From Bacteroidales bacterium (GTDB taxonomy: Bacteria > Bacteroidota > Bacteroidia > Bacteroidales > UBA932): 64,000 nucleotides of DNA. The stretch lies in assembly GCA_017548985.1 (NCBI GenBank), contig JAFYYW010000021.1:103015-167014 (forward strand). The letters run 5' to 3'. The translations under genes were made by a program, and so were the position numbers. Of the stretch, positions 51,619 to 59,683 are shown in pieces. The notes under the pieces are model-generated. The model worked only from the letters and a program-made list of their open reading frames with translations. It ran no database searches and was not told where the DNA came from. Positions within the stretch are counted from its first letter, which is position 1. Each line of letters opens with the position of its first letter.

Positions 51619-52815
51619 ATGGATTTGGAATACTTGGAGCTATCGGAACTGACCGCCTTGTTGCGGGACGAGGTTGAGACCTCGTTCCCCGCGCCAGTGT
51701 GGGTAAAGGCCGAGATAAGCAGCCTCAGCCACAAGCAGAACGGCCACTGTTACCTCGAACTGTCACAAAGTGAGCGGGGAGTGGTCGTGGCTAAGGTGCG
51801 GGCTACCATCTGGGCCGCCAGATGGAATTATGTCAACCAGTATTTCAAAGCGGTCACCGGATCTTCCCTGGATGTCGGGATGGATGTCCTTTTCCGCGCC
51901 CAAGTCAATTTCCATCCGGTCTACGGGTTTTCATTGAATATAGATGAGGTCGATCCCGAGTTCACCCTTGGGGCTAACGAGAAGAGGAGGCGGGAGACTG
52001 TGGAGAGGCTGACGAAAGAAGGCTTGATCGATCTTCAGAAACAGTTGTCCCTGAGCCAGTTGCCATATTCATTAGCGGTCATATCCGCTCCAGGCGCCGC
52101 TGGCCTTCAGGATTTTCGGCGCCACCTTCTGGAGAATGAGTATGGCTTCGTGTTCGACGTGGAGCTTTTCGAGGCGCTTATGCAGGGAGACCAGGCCGCC
52201 GACTCCATGATAATCGACCTGGAAATGATAGAGGCCTCGGAAAAGCGTTACGACGCCGTTCTCATCATGCGGGGAGGCGGTTCAGACCTTGACCTGGCCT
52301 GCTTTGACGACTACGACCTTGCCGCCGCGATAGCCCGTTGCCCGATTCCTGTGTTCACCGCGATCGGCCACGACAAGGATTACCATGTCGCTGACATGGT
52401 GGCGAACACCTTCGTAAAGACTCCCACGGCTTTGGCCGACCTGTTCCTTGATTGCCTCATCGCTGAGGACCAACGGATTTCGTCTTTTGAGACCAGACTC
52501 CGTCTGGCATTCTCAGGACGCTTTTCGGCGATGCTCTCAAGGCTTGACCTTCTCGGCAAGAGTGTACTCCATGCCGCTGACATGCGGCTTTCCGACGCTG
52601 GTCATGCTCTTGATATGATTGAGGCGAAGATCGTTGCCGGCGACCCCAGGCATATCCTGGATAAAGGATACGTTCTCGCTTTGGACGCCAGAGGTGTGAA
52701 ACTGTCCTCCGCATCCGGAGTGAAGCCGGGTGATGCCTTCCAAATGATGTTCGCCGACGGCACCGTCAAGGGTACAGTCACCGATGTCGTTCTGAGCGAG
52801 GAGAAGAATCTATAA
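51619..52815 (+). CDS. xseA: Exodeoxyribonuclease VII large subunit
   Basis: 398 residues from the ATG at 51619; a TTG at 51613 is also in frame. An OB-fold DNA-binding domain (about 1-100; VWVKAEISSLSHKQNGHCYLEL) is followed by the catalytic domain with RGGGSDLDLACFDDY (about 219-233), GHDKDYHVADMVAN (about 251-264) and KTPTALADLF. A shortened coiled coil and C-terminal GYVLALDARG segment close it. Typical XseA is 400-450 residues, so this is at the short end. It degrades single-stranded DNA with XseB, which follows. Confidence 0.95.
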   Translation: MDLEYLELSELTALLRDEVETSFPAPVWVKAEISSLSHKQNGHCYLELSQSERGVVVAKVRATIWAARWNYVNQYFKAVTGSSLDVGMDVLFRAQVNFHPVYGFSLNIDEVDPEFTLGANEKRRRETVERLTKEGLIDLQKQLSLSQLPYSLAVISAPGAAGLQDFRRHLLENEYGFVFDVELFEALMQGDQAADSMIIDLEMIEASEKRYDAVLIMRGGGSDLDLACFDDYDLAAAIARCPIPVFTAIGHDKDYHVADMVANTFVKTPTALADLFLDCLIAEDQRISSFETRLRLAFSGRFSAMLSRLDLLGKSVLHAADMRLSDAGHALDMIEAKIVAGDPRHILDKGYVLALDARGVKLSSASGVKPGDAFQMMFADGTVKGTVTDVVLSEEKNL

Positions 52816-52842
52816 CTAATTGAAACAAAGTATAAAACGAAT

Positions 52843-53034
52843 ATGCCAGAAGAGAAATTTGATTACGCCAAGGCGATGGCCGAGCTGGAAGGGATCGCCG
52901 CCAAGGTCGAGGATCCTCAGACCAGCCTCGACGAGATTGGCGCTCTCGTGAGCCGCTCCACTGTTTTGATAGGGCAGTGCAGGAACCACCTGCGCTCTGT
53001 ACGTGAATCCATAGAGGAGGAGGCTGGAAAATGA
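52843..53034 (+). CDS. xseB: Exodeoxyribonuclease VII small subunit
   Basis: 63 residues forming the usual two-helix XseB: FDYAKAMAELEGIAAKVEDPQTSLDEI is the family signature. Several copies bind one XseA. The stop codon overlaps the ATG of the msrA fusion (ATGA). Confidence 0.95.
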   Translation: MPEEKFDYAKAMAELEGIAAKVEDPQTSLDEIGALVSRSTVLIGQCRNHLRSVRESIEEEAGK

Positions 53035-53933
53035 AAGAGATATATCTTGCGGGCGGCTGCTTTTGGGGCGCCGAGCATTATTTCAGGAATATTGAAGGTG
53101 TCGTTGACACTGAGGTCGGCTTCGCCAACGGTGACATTCCGTCTCCGACCTATGAGCAAGTCTACACAGACACGACAGGATATGCCGAGACTGTCCGGGT
53201 CATTTACAACCCTGACGCCTTGCCCTTGGCCGAGCTTTTGAGAGATTACTTTTGCGCCATCGACCCCCTCAGCGTGAATAAACAGGGCGAGGATGAGGGA
53301 ACCCGCTATCGCACAGGGGTTTACTATACTAATCCTGACGATTTGGCCGTGGCTCGTTCAGTCTTTGACGAGGTTGAGGCCAGCCTCGGCGCGTCTCTTG
53401 CCGTGGAACTTGAGCCTCTGCGGAACTTTTATCTTGCGGAGGGCCGTCATCAGGATTATCTGGTAAAGAATCCTGACGGGTATTGCCATCTGCCGCTAAA
53501 GATATTCCGTTATCCGAGACTAGTCAGCGACCTTGGGCACCTTCTCGGAGACGAGCCTGACATGACCGCCAGGCTGTCAAACGCCACCGCCCTCCTCAAG
53601 GAGAAGATGGGTTTCTTCTGGGTAGGGTTCTACCTGGTGAAGGATGACCAGCTGATCCTTGGGCCGTTCCAAGGTTCCGTCGCATGTATGAGAATAGGTT
53701 ACGGCAGGGGAGTATGCGGCACGGCGTGGAAAGATGCCCGTACGATTGTAGTCCCTGATGTTGAGGAGTTTCCGGGACATATCGCATGCTCCTCACTTTC
53801 GAAGTCGGAGATCGTCGTTCCAATATTCAATGAAAACGAAATCGTCGCTGTCCTTGACATAGACAGCGACGAGCTCGCCACTTTCGACTCCGTCGACGCC
53901 TTCTGGCTCGAACGTTTCGTCAAGGTGTTATAG
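53031..53933 (+). CDS. msrA: Fused methionine sulfoxide reductase: MsrA plus free-Met-R-sulfoxide reductase (fRMsr, GAF)
   Basis: 300 residues in two domains. Residues 1-165 are a complete MsrA with GGCFWGAEHYF (catalytic Cys about 10) and EGRHQDYL, reducing methionine-S-sulfoxide in proteins. Residues about 180-300 are a GAF domain of the fRMsr type, with cysteines at 219 (ACMRI), 229 (GVCGT) and 253 (HIACS). Their spacing (10 and 24) equals that of the E. coli fRMsr catalytic cysteines 84, 94 and 118. The GAF part lacks some N-terminal sequence compared with free-standing fRMsr. Together the two activities would cover protein-bound S and free R methionine sulfoxide. Translationally coupled to xseB by an ATGA overlap. 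Confidence 0.9.
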   Translation: MKEIYLAGGCFWGAEHYFRNIEGVVDTEVGFANGDIPSPTYEQVYTDTTGYAETVRVIYNPDALPLAELLRDYFCAIDPLSVNKQGEDEGTRYRTGVYYTNPDDLAVARSVFDEVEASLGASLAVELEPLRNFYLAEGRHQDYLVKNPDGYCHLPLKIFRYPRLVSDLGHLLGDEPDMTARLSNATALLKEKMGFFWVGFYLVKDDQLILGPFQGSVACMRIGYGRGVCGTAWKDARTIVVPDVEEFPGHIACSSLSKSEIVVPIFNENEIVAVLDIDSDELATFDSVDAFWLERFVKVL

Positions 53934-53940
53934 GAGGTAT

Positions 53941-54576
53941 TCAGTCCTTAGGTTTCCTGGCTACGCAATGGAGTTTGTGGACCGGCCTTTCTTCAAGCTT
54001 CTCCGATTTGAGGCCGGCTTTCCGACAGAATCTGCGGACCTTCCGGAGCGAGTAGAATCTGATGTCTCCTAAATGGTATCTCCTGCGCCATTTGGGAAGG
54101 AAATAAAGGTTGGATTTCAATATGAACCAAAGTGGTCCGGTGTTGTCCCTCAAAATGAGTTTACCTCCCGGACGCAAAACACGTCTGACGCTGTCGAAGA
54201 ATTTCTGGGGATTAGGATAATGGTGGAAACTGTGTGAGCAGATGACAACATCGAAGCTATTGTCCCCAAAAGGCAGGTTCTCACAGTCTCCCACGATAAA
54301 GTCGACGGAGTCTAAACATCTGGACTTCGCCACCTCTATCATCTTCGGTGTAATATCTATTCCTGTGAAATGTCTCTCTGGATACTTCTCAGAGAGAGAG
54401 ACTAGCATAGCCCCGGTCCCACACCCGCAGTCAAGAACGTTTCCGAAAGGCTCTGATCCAAGTTCGGCGATAATGTCCGGATAGTCCACAGACACCATAG
54501 TGTAATGGTTGTCATAGTACTCAGCCTCAGCCGTGAACTGGTCCACGGTCATTCTCTTCAACTCCTCTCTTTTCAT
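53941..54576 (-). CDS. Class I SAM-dependent methyltransferase, function unassigned
   Basis: 211 residues. Motif I is VLDCGCGTGAMLVSL (about 47-61), followed by GIDITPKMIEVAKSR (about 74-88) and FDVVICSHSFHHYPNP (about 109-124), the UbiE/arsenite-type methyltransferase pattern of the Methyltransf_11/25 domains. The C terminus is basic and could lie at a membrane or nucleic acid surface. The substrate is unknown. It begins 2 nt after the stop of pncB, in the order murI - pncB - this gene. Confidence 0.85.
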   Translation of the reverse strand: MKREELKRMTVDQFTAEAEYYDNHYTMVSVDYPDIIAELGSEPFGNVLDCGCGTGAMLVSLSEKYPERHFTGIDITPKMIEVAKSRCLDSVDFIVGDCENLPFGDNSFDVVICSHSFHHYPNPQKFFDSVRRVLRPGGKLILRDNTGPLWFILKSNLYFLPKWRRRYHLGDIRFYSLRKVRRFCRKAGLKSEKLEERPVHKLHCVARKPKD

Positions 54577-54578
54577 GC

Positions 54579-56066
54579 TCAGTCTATCTTGAAGGCTGCG
54601 ATTTCCTTGTTGAGGGACTCGAGGATGGAGATCTTCGTGTTGTAGAGGTCCTCCGAGATGTCGACTTTGTAGTAGTGGGGATTGATGAGTCGCCGCTCGG
54701 AGGGGCTGAAATGGTTCAGCGTGTCCTTGAAGAAAGTCCGTTTCTCATCCAGGGTGTGCTTCACCGAGCAATCCTCGCCATCCTTGATGACCTGCTCCTG
54801 CAGCGCCCTCCACGAATATGATCCGGCCTCGAAAGTCTTGTGCTTGAAGCGGTCATCCTCAGCGAAGATGGTGAACTCCTCACCGGCCTCGATCTTCCTC
54901 GCTATGGAGTCGCCTCTGAGACAGGTGACGTCAGCCTTGTACAACTCTCCCTGATCCGGATCGTTCTTGATGATCCTGTAGGTGAGCTGGAATCCGGGAT
55001 TGATAAGCTTTATCGTGTCCTCGGAACGCTTCAGGACAGGTTCTCCACCGATTTGGACGAGTTTGTAAACATTCCCGAAGCAAGGGGCGGCCTTGCTGGT
55101 GGCTATGGCGTCGCCCACTCCGTAAGAGTCTATGCAGGCCCCCTGGCGCTCAAGGTCTGTGATAAGGTATTCATCCAAAGAGTTGGTGGCGAATATCTTG
55201 CACTTTTTCATCCCGTGGGCGTCCAAGACTTTCCTGACTTTCTGGGACAGGTAGGCAAGGTCGCCGCTGTCGAGCCTGATTCCGTATCCGGGCGCGTAGT
55301 TGTCGTCGATCCCGCACTCCCGGAAAGAACGTATCGCGTTGAGCACTCCGCACTTGAGAGTGTCATAAGTGTCTATAAGAAGGATCAGGTTCTCTCCCTT
55401 GTGTGTATTGCAATAATCCACGAAAGCCTTGTGCTCACCCTCTACACTGCTGCCGTACGAAGTCACGAAACTGTGGGCCATGGTGCCGGTCGATGGGACA
55501 CCGTTCATTACCCCGGTGAGGATATTCGAGGTGCTGGCGCAGCCTGCGATGATGGCCGCCTTGGCCCCGTAGGTGGCCGCCCAGGGACCATGTGCCCTGC
55601 GCGAGCCGAACTCGCTGACCGGATGGTTGGTTGCCCTGCAGACCCTGGAAGCCTTCGTGGCCACGGCCATCTGGTGGTTCATGATGCAGAGCATGGGGGT
55701 CTCGAGAACCTGGGCCTCGATAAGGGGAGCCTCGACAATGATGATGGGCTGGTTCGGGAACACGATCTCGCCTTCCCGCATGGCCCAGACATTGCCGGTG
55801 AACTTCATGGTGGACAAGTACTTCCGGAATTCGGCATATTCATCTCCCGGCAGGAATCTGGCGAAGAAGTCCGGCTCGGCCTTGCCAAGATTGAGGACGC
55901 ATTCGATGATTTCCTCCGTGCCGCTGCACACGGCCCAGTTGTTATTCTCCGGGGCCTTCCTGTAGAACATGTTGAACACGGCGATGACGTCCTTTCGGCC
56001 TGTCTCGTAGAAGGACTTTCCCATTGTGTACTGGTACTTGTCCGAGCAATAGGAATTGTTTAGCAT
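54579..56066 (-). CDS. pncB: Nicotinate phosphoribosyltransferase
   Basis: 495 residues, slightly longer than E. coli PncB. The family opening YCSDKYQYTMGKSFYETG, FGSRRAHGPWAATYGAKAA (about 152-170), the PRPP-region LIDTYDTLKCGVLNAI (about 231-246) and GIRLDSGDLAYLS (about 261-273) are present. It joins nicotinate and PRPP to nicotinate mononucleotide in NAD salvage. The ATG overlaps the last base of the murI stop codon (TAATG). Confidence 0.95.
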   Translation of the reverse strand: MLNNSYCSDKYQYTMGKSFYETGRKDVIAVFNMFYRKAPENNNWAVCSGTEEIIECVLNLGKAEPDFFARFLPGDEYAEFRKYLSTMKFTGNVWAMREGEIVFPNQPIIIVEAPLIEAQVLETPMLCIMNHQMAVATKASRVCRATNHPVSEFGSRRAHGPWAATYGAKAAIIAGCASTSNILTGVMNGVPSTGTMAHSFVTSYGSSVEGEHKAFVDYCNTHKGENLILLIDTYDTLKCGVLNAIRSFRECGIDDNYAPGYGIRLDSGDLAYLSQKVRKVLDAHGMKKCKIFATNSLDEYLITDLERQGACIDSYGVGDAIATSKAAPCFGNVYKLVQIGGEPVLKRSEDTIKLINPGFQLTYRIIKNDPDQGELYKADVTCLRGDSIARKIEAGEEFTIFAEDDRFKHKTFEAGSYSWRALQEQVIKDGEDCSVKHTLDEKRTFFKDTLNHFSPSERRLINPHYYKVDISEDLYNTKISILESLNKEIAAFKID

Positions 56067-56830
56067 TATTGTTGGTTATTGATAATCGTCTCGTAAAGCC
56101 TCTTCGCGATAGTGTCGTCCCCGGAGGCGACTATTCTCACATCCGGGAGGGACGGTCCTCCGTCCTCGCATATAAGGCCATCATCCGTCATGACATGAAG
56201 CAGGTGTCTGGCGACAGCCGGGGCCGGGTCTATGACTTGAACATCCGGTCCGGCTATCCTTTGTATGACATCCCGCAGGAAGGGGTAATGGGTGCATCCC
56301 AGGACTATCCTGTCTGCCCCGTCATCCAGAAGTGGCTGGAGGCTTTGACGAACAGTCTCCTCGGCCTCAGGACCATCGAGAACCCCTCTTTCGACAAGTT
56401 CGACAAAGCCCTTCCCGACTCTTTCCGAGATCTTCACGTCATCCTCGTATAAGCCTCTGGTTTTGAGATATTTGGAGGCTTTAAGGGTACCTGCGGTGGC
56501 CAGCACTCCTATCACTCCGGTCTCGGAACTCAAGGCGGCAGGTTTCACGGCTGGTTCCATGCCGATGAACTTGACGTCATATTCATTCCTCAAAGTCGCT
56601 ATGGCGGCGGCTGTTGCGGTGTTGCAGGCTACCACGATAATGTCTGCGCCCTCACCAATAAGAAAGTCAGTGATAGTTCTTCCTCTATCTTGGATGAATT
56701 GTGGAGTCTTTTCCCCGTAAGGGCAGAAGGCGTTGTCGGCGAAGAACAAATACTTTTCCCGGGGGAGTACCTTTATGATCTCCCTCAAGACGGAAAGTCC
56801 GCCGGAACCGGAGTCGAAAATACCGATCAT
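56066..56830 (-). CDS. murI: Glutamate racemase
   Basis: 254 residues from the ATG at 56830 (MIGIFDSGSGG); a longer in-frame ORF to 56953 would run through two promoters. The two catalytic cysteines are in VVACNTATAAA (about 69) and VLGCTHYPFLRD (about 181). It supplies D-glutamate for peptidoglycan. The promoter box lies 4 nt before the ATG, indicating a leaderless message. It is the first gene of murI - pncB - methyltransferase. Confidence 0.96.
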   Translation of the reverse strand: MIGIFDSGSGGLSVLREIIKVLPREKYLFFADNAFCPYGEKTPQFIQDRGRTITDFLIGEGADIIVVACNTATAAAIATLRNEYDVKFIGMEPAVKPAALSSETGVIGVLATAGTLKASKYLKTRGLYEDDVKISERVGKGFVELVERGVLDGPEAEETVRQSLQPLLDDGADRIVLGCTHYPFLRDVIQRIAGPDVQVIDPAPAVARHLLHVMTDDGLICEDGGPSLPDVRIVASGDDTIAKRLYETIINNQQ

Positions 56831-56834
56831 ATCA

Positions 56835-56842
56835 CAAATATA
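56835..56842 (-). promoter_or_regulatory. Promoter -7 box TATATTTG of murI
   Basis: Minus-strand TATATTTG ending 4 nt before the murI ATG. A divergent box for the S41 peptidase is 23 nt away. Confidence 0.6.
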
Positions 56843-56865
56843 CTCATAATCCCGGATAAATATGT

Positions 56866-56873
56866 TAAATTTG
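56866..56873 (+). promoter_or_regulatory. Promoter -7 box TAAATTTG of the S41 peptidase gene
   Basis: Exact TAnnTTTG match 52 nt before the ATG at 56926. An earlier in-frame start at 56878 (TTTGC region) would overlap the box's transcription start. Confidence 0.55.
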
Positions 56874-56925
56874 CATAGTGTTTGCTCTTTTGCGAGCCAT
56901 GACGATTGATATAGATACAGATAGT

Positions 56926-58470
56926 ATGAGAAGAGTTTTCCGTTATTTCGCAATATCGCTGCTTACCTTTGCCTCGTTGATGGCATGTGGACCGAAGGAT
57001 GAACCTATCACAAATAACAACAACCAGAACAATAATGGCCAGGATCCTGTGACCCCGGTCTCCACAAAGCCGTCAAGGCAAATCCAGCAGGCTGACCAGT
57101 TCGCTATCGATGCTCTGGCCACTTATTACCTATGGAGCAAAGAGATTTACAATGATCTTGGGAAGCTTGACCCTGATTCTTGCACCGATCCCATAACGGT
57201 AGTTCATGACATCCGTTACCATGCCAACAATAAGGAGGTTGATCACTGGACACAGCTGACAGATGACTTGAAGTCGATGACCAACTCCGTGGAGGGGCTT
57301 GGTCTGACGTATGGTTACGACCTCCAGGCGGGCCGTATCTCGAACAGGGAGGGGGTTTATTTCTTGATTGTCACCTATGTCACAAAGAATAGTCCCGCCG
57401 AGAAGGTCGGATTAAAAAGAGGAGACATCATCATGAAGATTGATGGCAAGGAAATCACATCCGATAATATCTACGACGCGTTCAATACGGCAAATGTGAC
57501 TTTGGGCATATCACATCTCGTCATTGAGGGTACTAATCAATTCATTGGTGATATTGAGTATGACGTCTCCATGACCGCAGAGGACATGTGGGAGGATCCG
57601 ATCCTTGTCGACACAACCTACACCATTGGGGAAAAGACTGTTGGCTACCTTGTCTATAACTCCTTTGATATCAAATCCATGGAGACTTTGCCTGTGGTGT
57701 TCCGGAAGTTCAAGGAAAAGGGTGTTGAGGAGCTTATCCTGGATCTTCGGTACAATGGTGGCGGTTATGTGAAGACGGAGTGTGAACTCGCTTCTTTGAT
57801 AGCCCCTTATGCCAGTGTGGTCGCGGGGGATATCTTCCAGACAGAGGTCTTCAACCAAACTCTCACCACAGCATGGGCTGATGAGGATTTCAACACATAT
57901 TTCTCTACCAAATTCGAATATAAGTCCGGAGACTACAATATCAGCGAGGACATCTCGGACGCCAACTTGGATCTTAAGAAGTTGTATGTCATAGTTACCG
58001 GCGGCTCCGCCTCGGCTTCTGAGGGCCTGATTGTAGGCTTGACTCCTTATATGGATATCACCTTGATCGGTGAACAGACCTATGGGAAGTATTGCGCCGG
58101 TTACATGATGTCCCCGGATAATCTCTATCCGGCGAGCATGAATGTGGATCACTCGAAAATCAATAATTGGGGTATCTATGTGATGGTCAGCACGTTCGCT
58201 GACAAGAACGGGCACAATCCGGCTATGCCTGACGGTATTCCTGTCAACATTGAGGTTGATGACAAGATATTTGACGGATGCCAGTTCGGTGATGAGAATG
58301 AGACCATGCTGAAAGCGGCCCTGAAGGCTGCGGGCAAGGTCTATACGAAGGCTCCGGAGCGTTCATTCAAGTCTCTTCCCACCGAGATTCTTGAGCATGG
58401 GGCTCCTCGAGGGATACTTATCAATAACCAAAGACCTTTGCCTGACCTTTCTAACATCCCGCTCAGATAA
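56926..58470 (+). CDS. S41 family peptidase, surface-type lipoprotein
   Basis: 514 residues from the ATG that gives a good lipoprotein signal (MRRVFRYFAISLLTFASLMAC); upstream in-frame Met codons would spoil it. The cysteine is followed by GPKDEP, nearly the same as in the M64 lipoprotein (GPKEDP). An Asn-rich linker (about 30-45), a PDZ-like domain (about 150-215; PAEKVGLKRGDIIMKIDGKEI) and a tail-specific-protease domain (about 235-470) follow. The catalytic Ser is in TGGSASASEGL (about 361) and the Lys in GEQTYGKYCAGY (about 386). It probably cleaves C-terminal regions of extracytoplasmic proteins. Its stop overlaps the prfB ATG (TAATG). Confidence 0.9.
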   Translation: MRRVFRYFAISLLTFASLMACGPKDEPITNNNNQNNNGQDPVTPVSTKPSRQIQQADQFAIDALATYYLWSKEIYNDLGKLDPDSCTDPITVVHDIRYHANNKEVDHWTQLTDDLKSMTNSVEGLGLTYGYDLQAGRISNREGVYFLIVTYVTKNSPAEKVGLKRGDIIMKIDGKEITSDNIYDAFNTANVTLGISHLVIEGTNQFIGDIEYDVSMTAEDMWEDPILVDTTYTIGEKTVGYLVYNSFDIKSMETLPVVFRKFKEKGVEELILDLRYNGGGYVKTECELASLIAPYASVVAGDIFQTEVFNQTLTTAWADEDFNTYFSTKFEYKSGDYNISEDISDANLDLKKLYVIVTGGSASASEGLIVGLTPYMDITLIGEQTYGKYCAGYMMSPDNLYPASMNVDHSKINNWGIYVMVSTFADKNGHNPAMPDGIPVNIEVDDKIFDGCQFGDENETMLKAALKAAGKVYTKAPERSFKSLPTEILEHGAPRGILINNQRPLPDLSNIPLR

Positions 58471-59642
58471 TGACCTCCAAAGAACAGATTGAAGCCTTGC
58501 GGGAACGCCTTGAGACTCTTGAGGCGTGCCTGGATATTCCTGGAAAGAAGAACCAGGTGGAATCCCTCCAGAAGAAGACGGAGTCGCCTGATTTCTGGAA
58601 CGATCCCAAAGCGGCGGAGGCTTTCATGAAGAATCTCAACGGGATAAAGTCTTGGGTCAACGCTTATGATAAGGCATTCTCGGAGACCGAGGATCTAGAG
58701 GTGCTGTACGAGTTCGCCAAGGAGAGTCTTGACAACAGCGTTGATGAGACTGGCATAACCTCTGAGACAGAGGAACTTGACAAAGCATATGAACTGGCTT
58801 TGAGAGATATCGAGGCCATCGAGATGAGAAATATGCTCGGATCGGAAGGCGATAATCTCGGAGCGGTTCTGACAATCAATTCCGGCGCCGGTGGCACCGA
58901 GGCCAATGATTGGAGCGCTATGCTGATGAGAATGTATCTCCGTTGGGGCGAGCGTAACGGTTACAAGACTGCTGTCACAGACATCCAGGATGGGGATGAG
59001 GCGGGGGTCAAGTCGGTCACTATCGAGTTTGATGGAGATTACGCCTACGGTTATCTCAAAGCTGAGAACGGAGTACACCGTCTTGTCAGGATTTCTCCGT
59101 TCAACGCTCAGGGAAAGCGACAGACCACATTCTCCTCTGTTTTTGTGTATCCTCTTGTGGATGATACTATTGAAGTGAATGTCGATCCTTCAAGGCTTTC
59201 CTGGGATACTTTCCGGGCCGGAGGGCATGGTGGACAGAATGTCAACAAGGTCGAGTCAGGAGTTCGTCTCCGCTATCTTTACCAGGACCCTGATACCGGG
59301 AAAGAGGAAGAGATATTGATTGAGAACACCGAGACCCGTGACCAGCCGAAGAACAGGGCGAAGGCCCTGCTGCTGCTCCGCTCAAGGCTTTATGACATCG
59401 CCATGAAGAAGCGGCAGGAGGAGAAAGACAAGATTGAGGGACAGAAGAAAAGGATCGAATGGGGCTCCCAGATCCGCTCCTATGTTCTCCATCCATACAA
59501 GATGGTCAATGACCTTAGGACCGGCTACAAGACCGCTGACACCCAAGGGGTTCTTGACGGGGATCTTGGCGAGTTCATGCGCCGCTACCTGATGCGGGAA
59601 GGGGCAGGTGGTTCTGTCGAGCCGGTGGAAGACATTGATTAA
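58470..59642 (+). CDS. prfB: Peptide chain release factor 2, without programmed frameshift
   Basis: 390 residues read in one frame. GGHGGQNVNK (GGQ about 252-255) is the peptidyl-tRNA hydrolysis motif and RISPFNAQGKR carries the RF2-type SPF anticodon tripeptide. At the place where many bacterial prfB genes have CTT TGA and a +1 frameshift (after about residue 20), this gene reads LEACLDIPGKK with CTG GAT in frame, so RF2 supply is not controlled by the UGA frameshift here. Translationally coupled to the S41 gene by TAATG. Confidence 0.95.
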   Translation: MTSKEQIEALRERLETLEACLDIPGKKNQVESLQKKTESPDFWNDPKAAEAFMKNLNGIKSWVNAYDKAFSETEDLEVLYEFAKESLDNSVDETGITSETEELDKAYELALRDIEAIEMRNMLGSEGDNLGAVLTINSGAGGTEANDWSAMLMRMYLRWGERNGYKTAVTDIQDGDEAGVKSVTIEFDGDYAYGYLKAENGVHRLVRISPFNAQGKRQTTFSSVFVYPLVDDTIEVNVDPSRLSWDTFRAGGHGGQNVNKVESGVRLRYLYQDPDTGKEEEILIENTETRDQPKNRAKALLLLRSRLYDIAMKKRQEEKDKIEGQKKRIEWGSQIRSYVLHPYKMVNDLRTGYKTADTQGVLDGDLGEFMRRYLMREGAGGSVEPVEDID

Positions 59643-59683
59643 TATCAAACCTAAATATGATTTTTAACTAAAACTATTTAATT

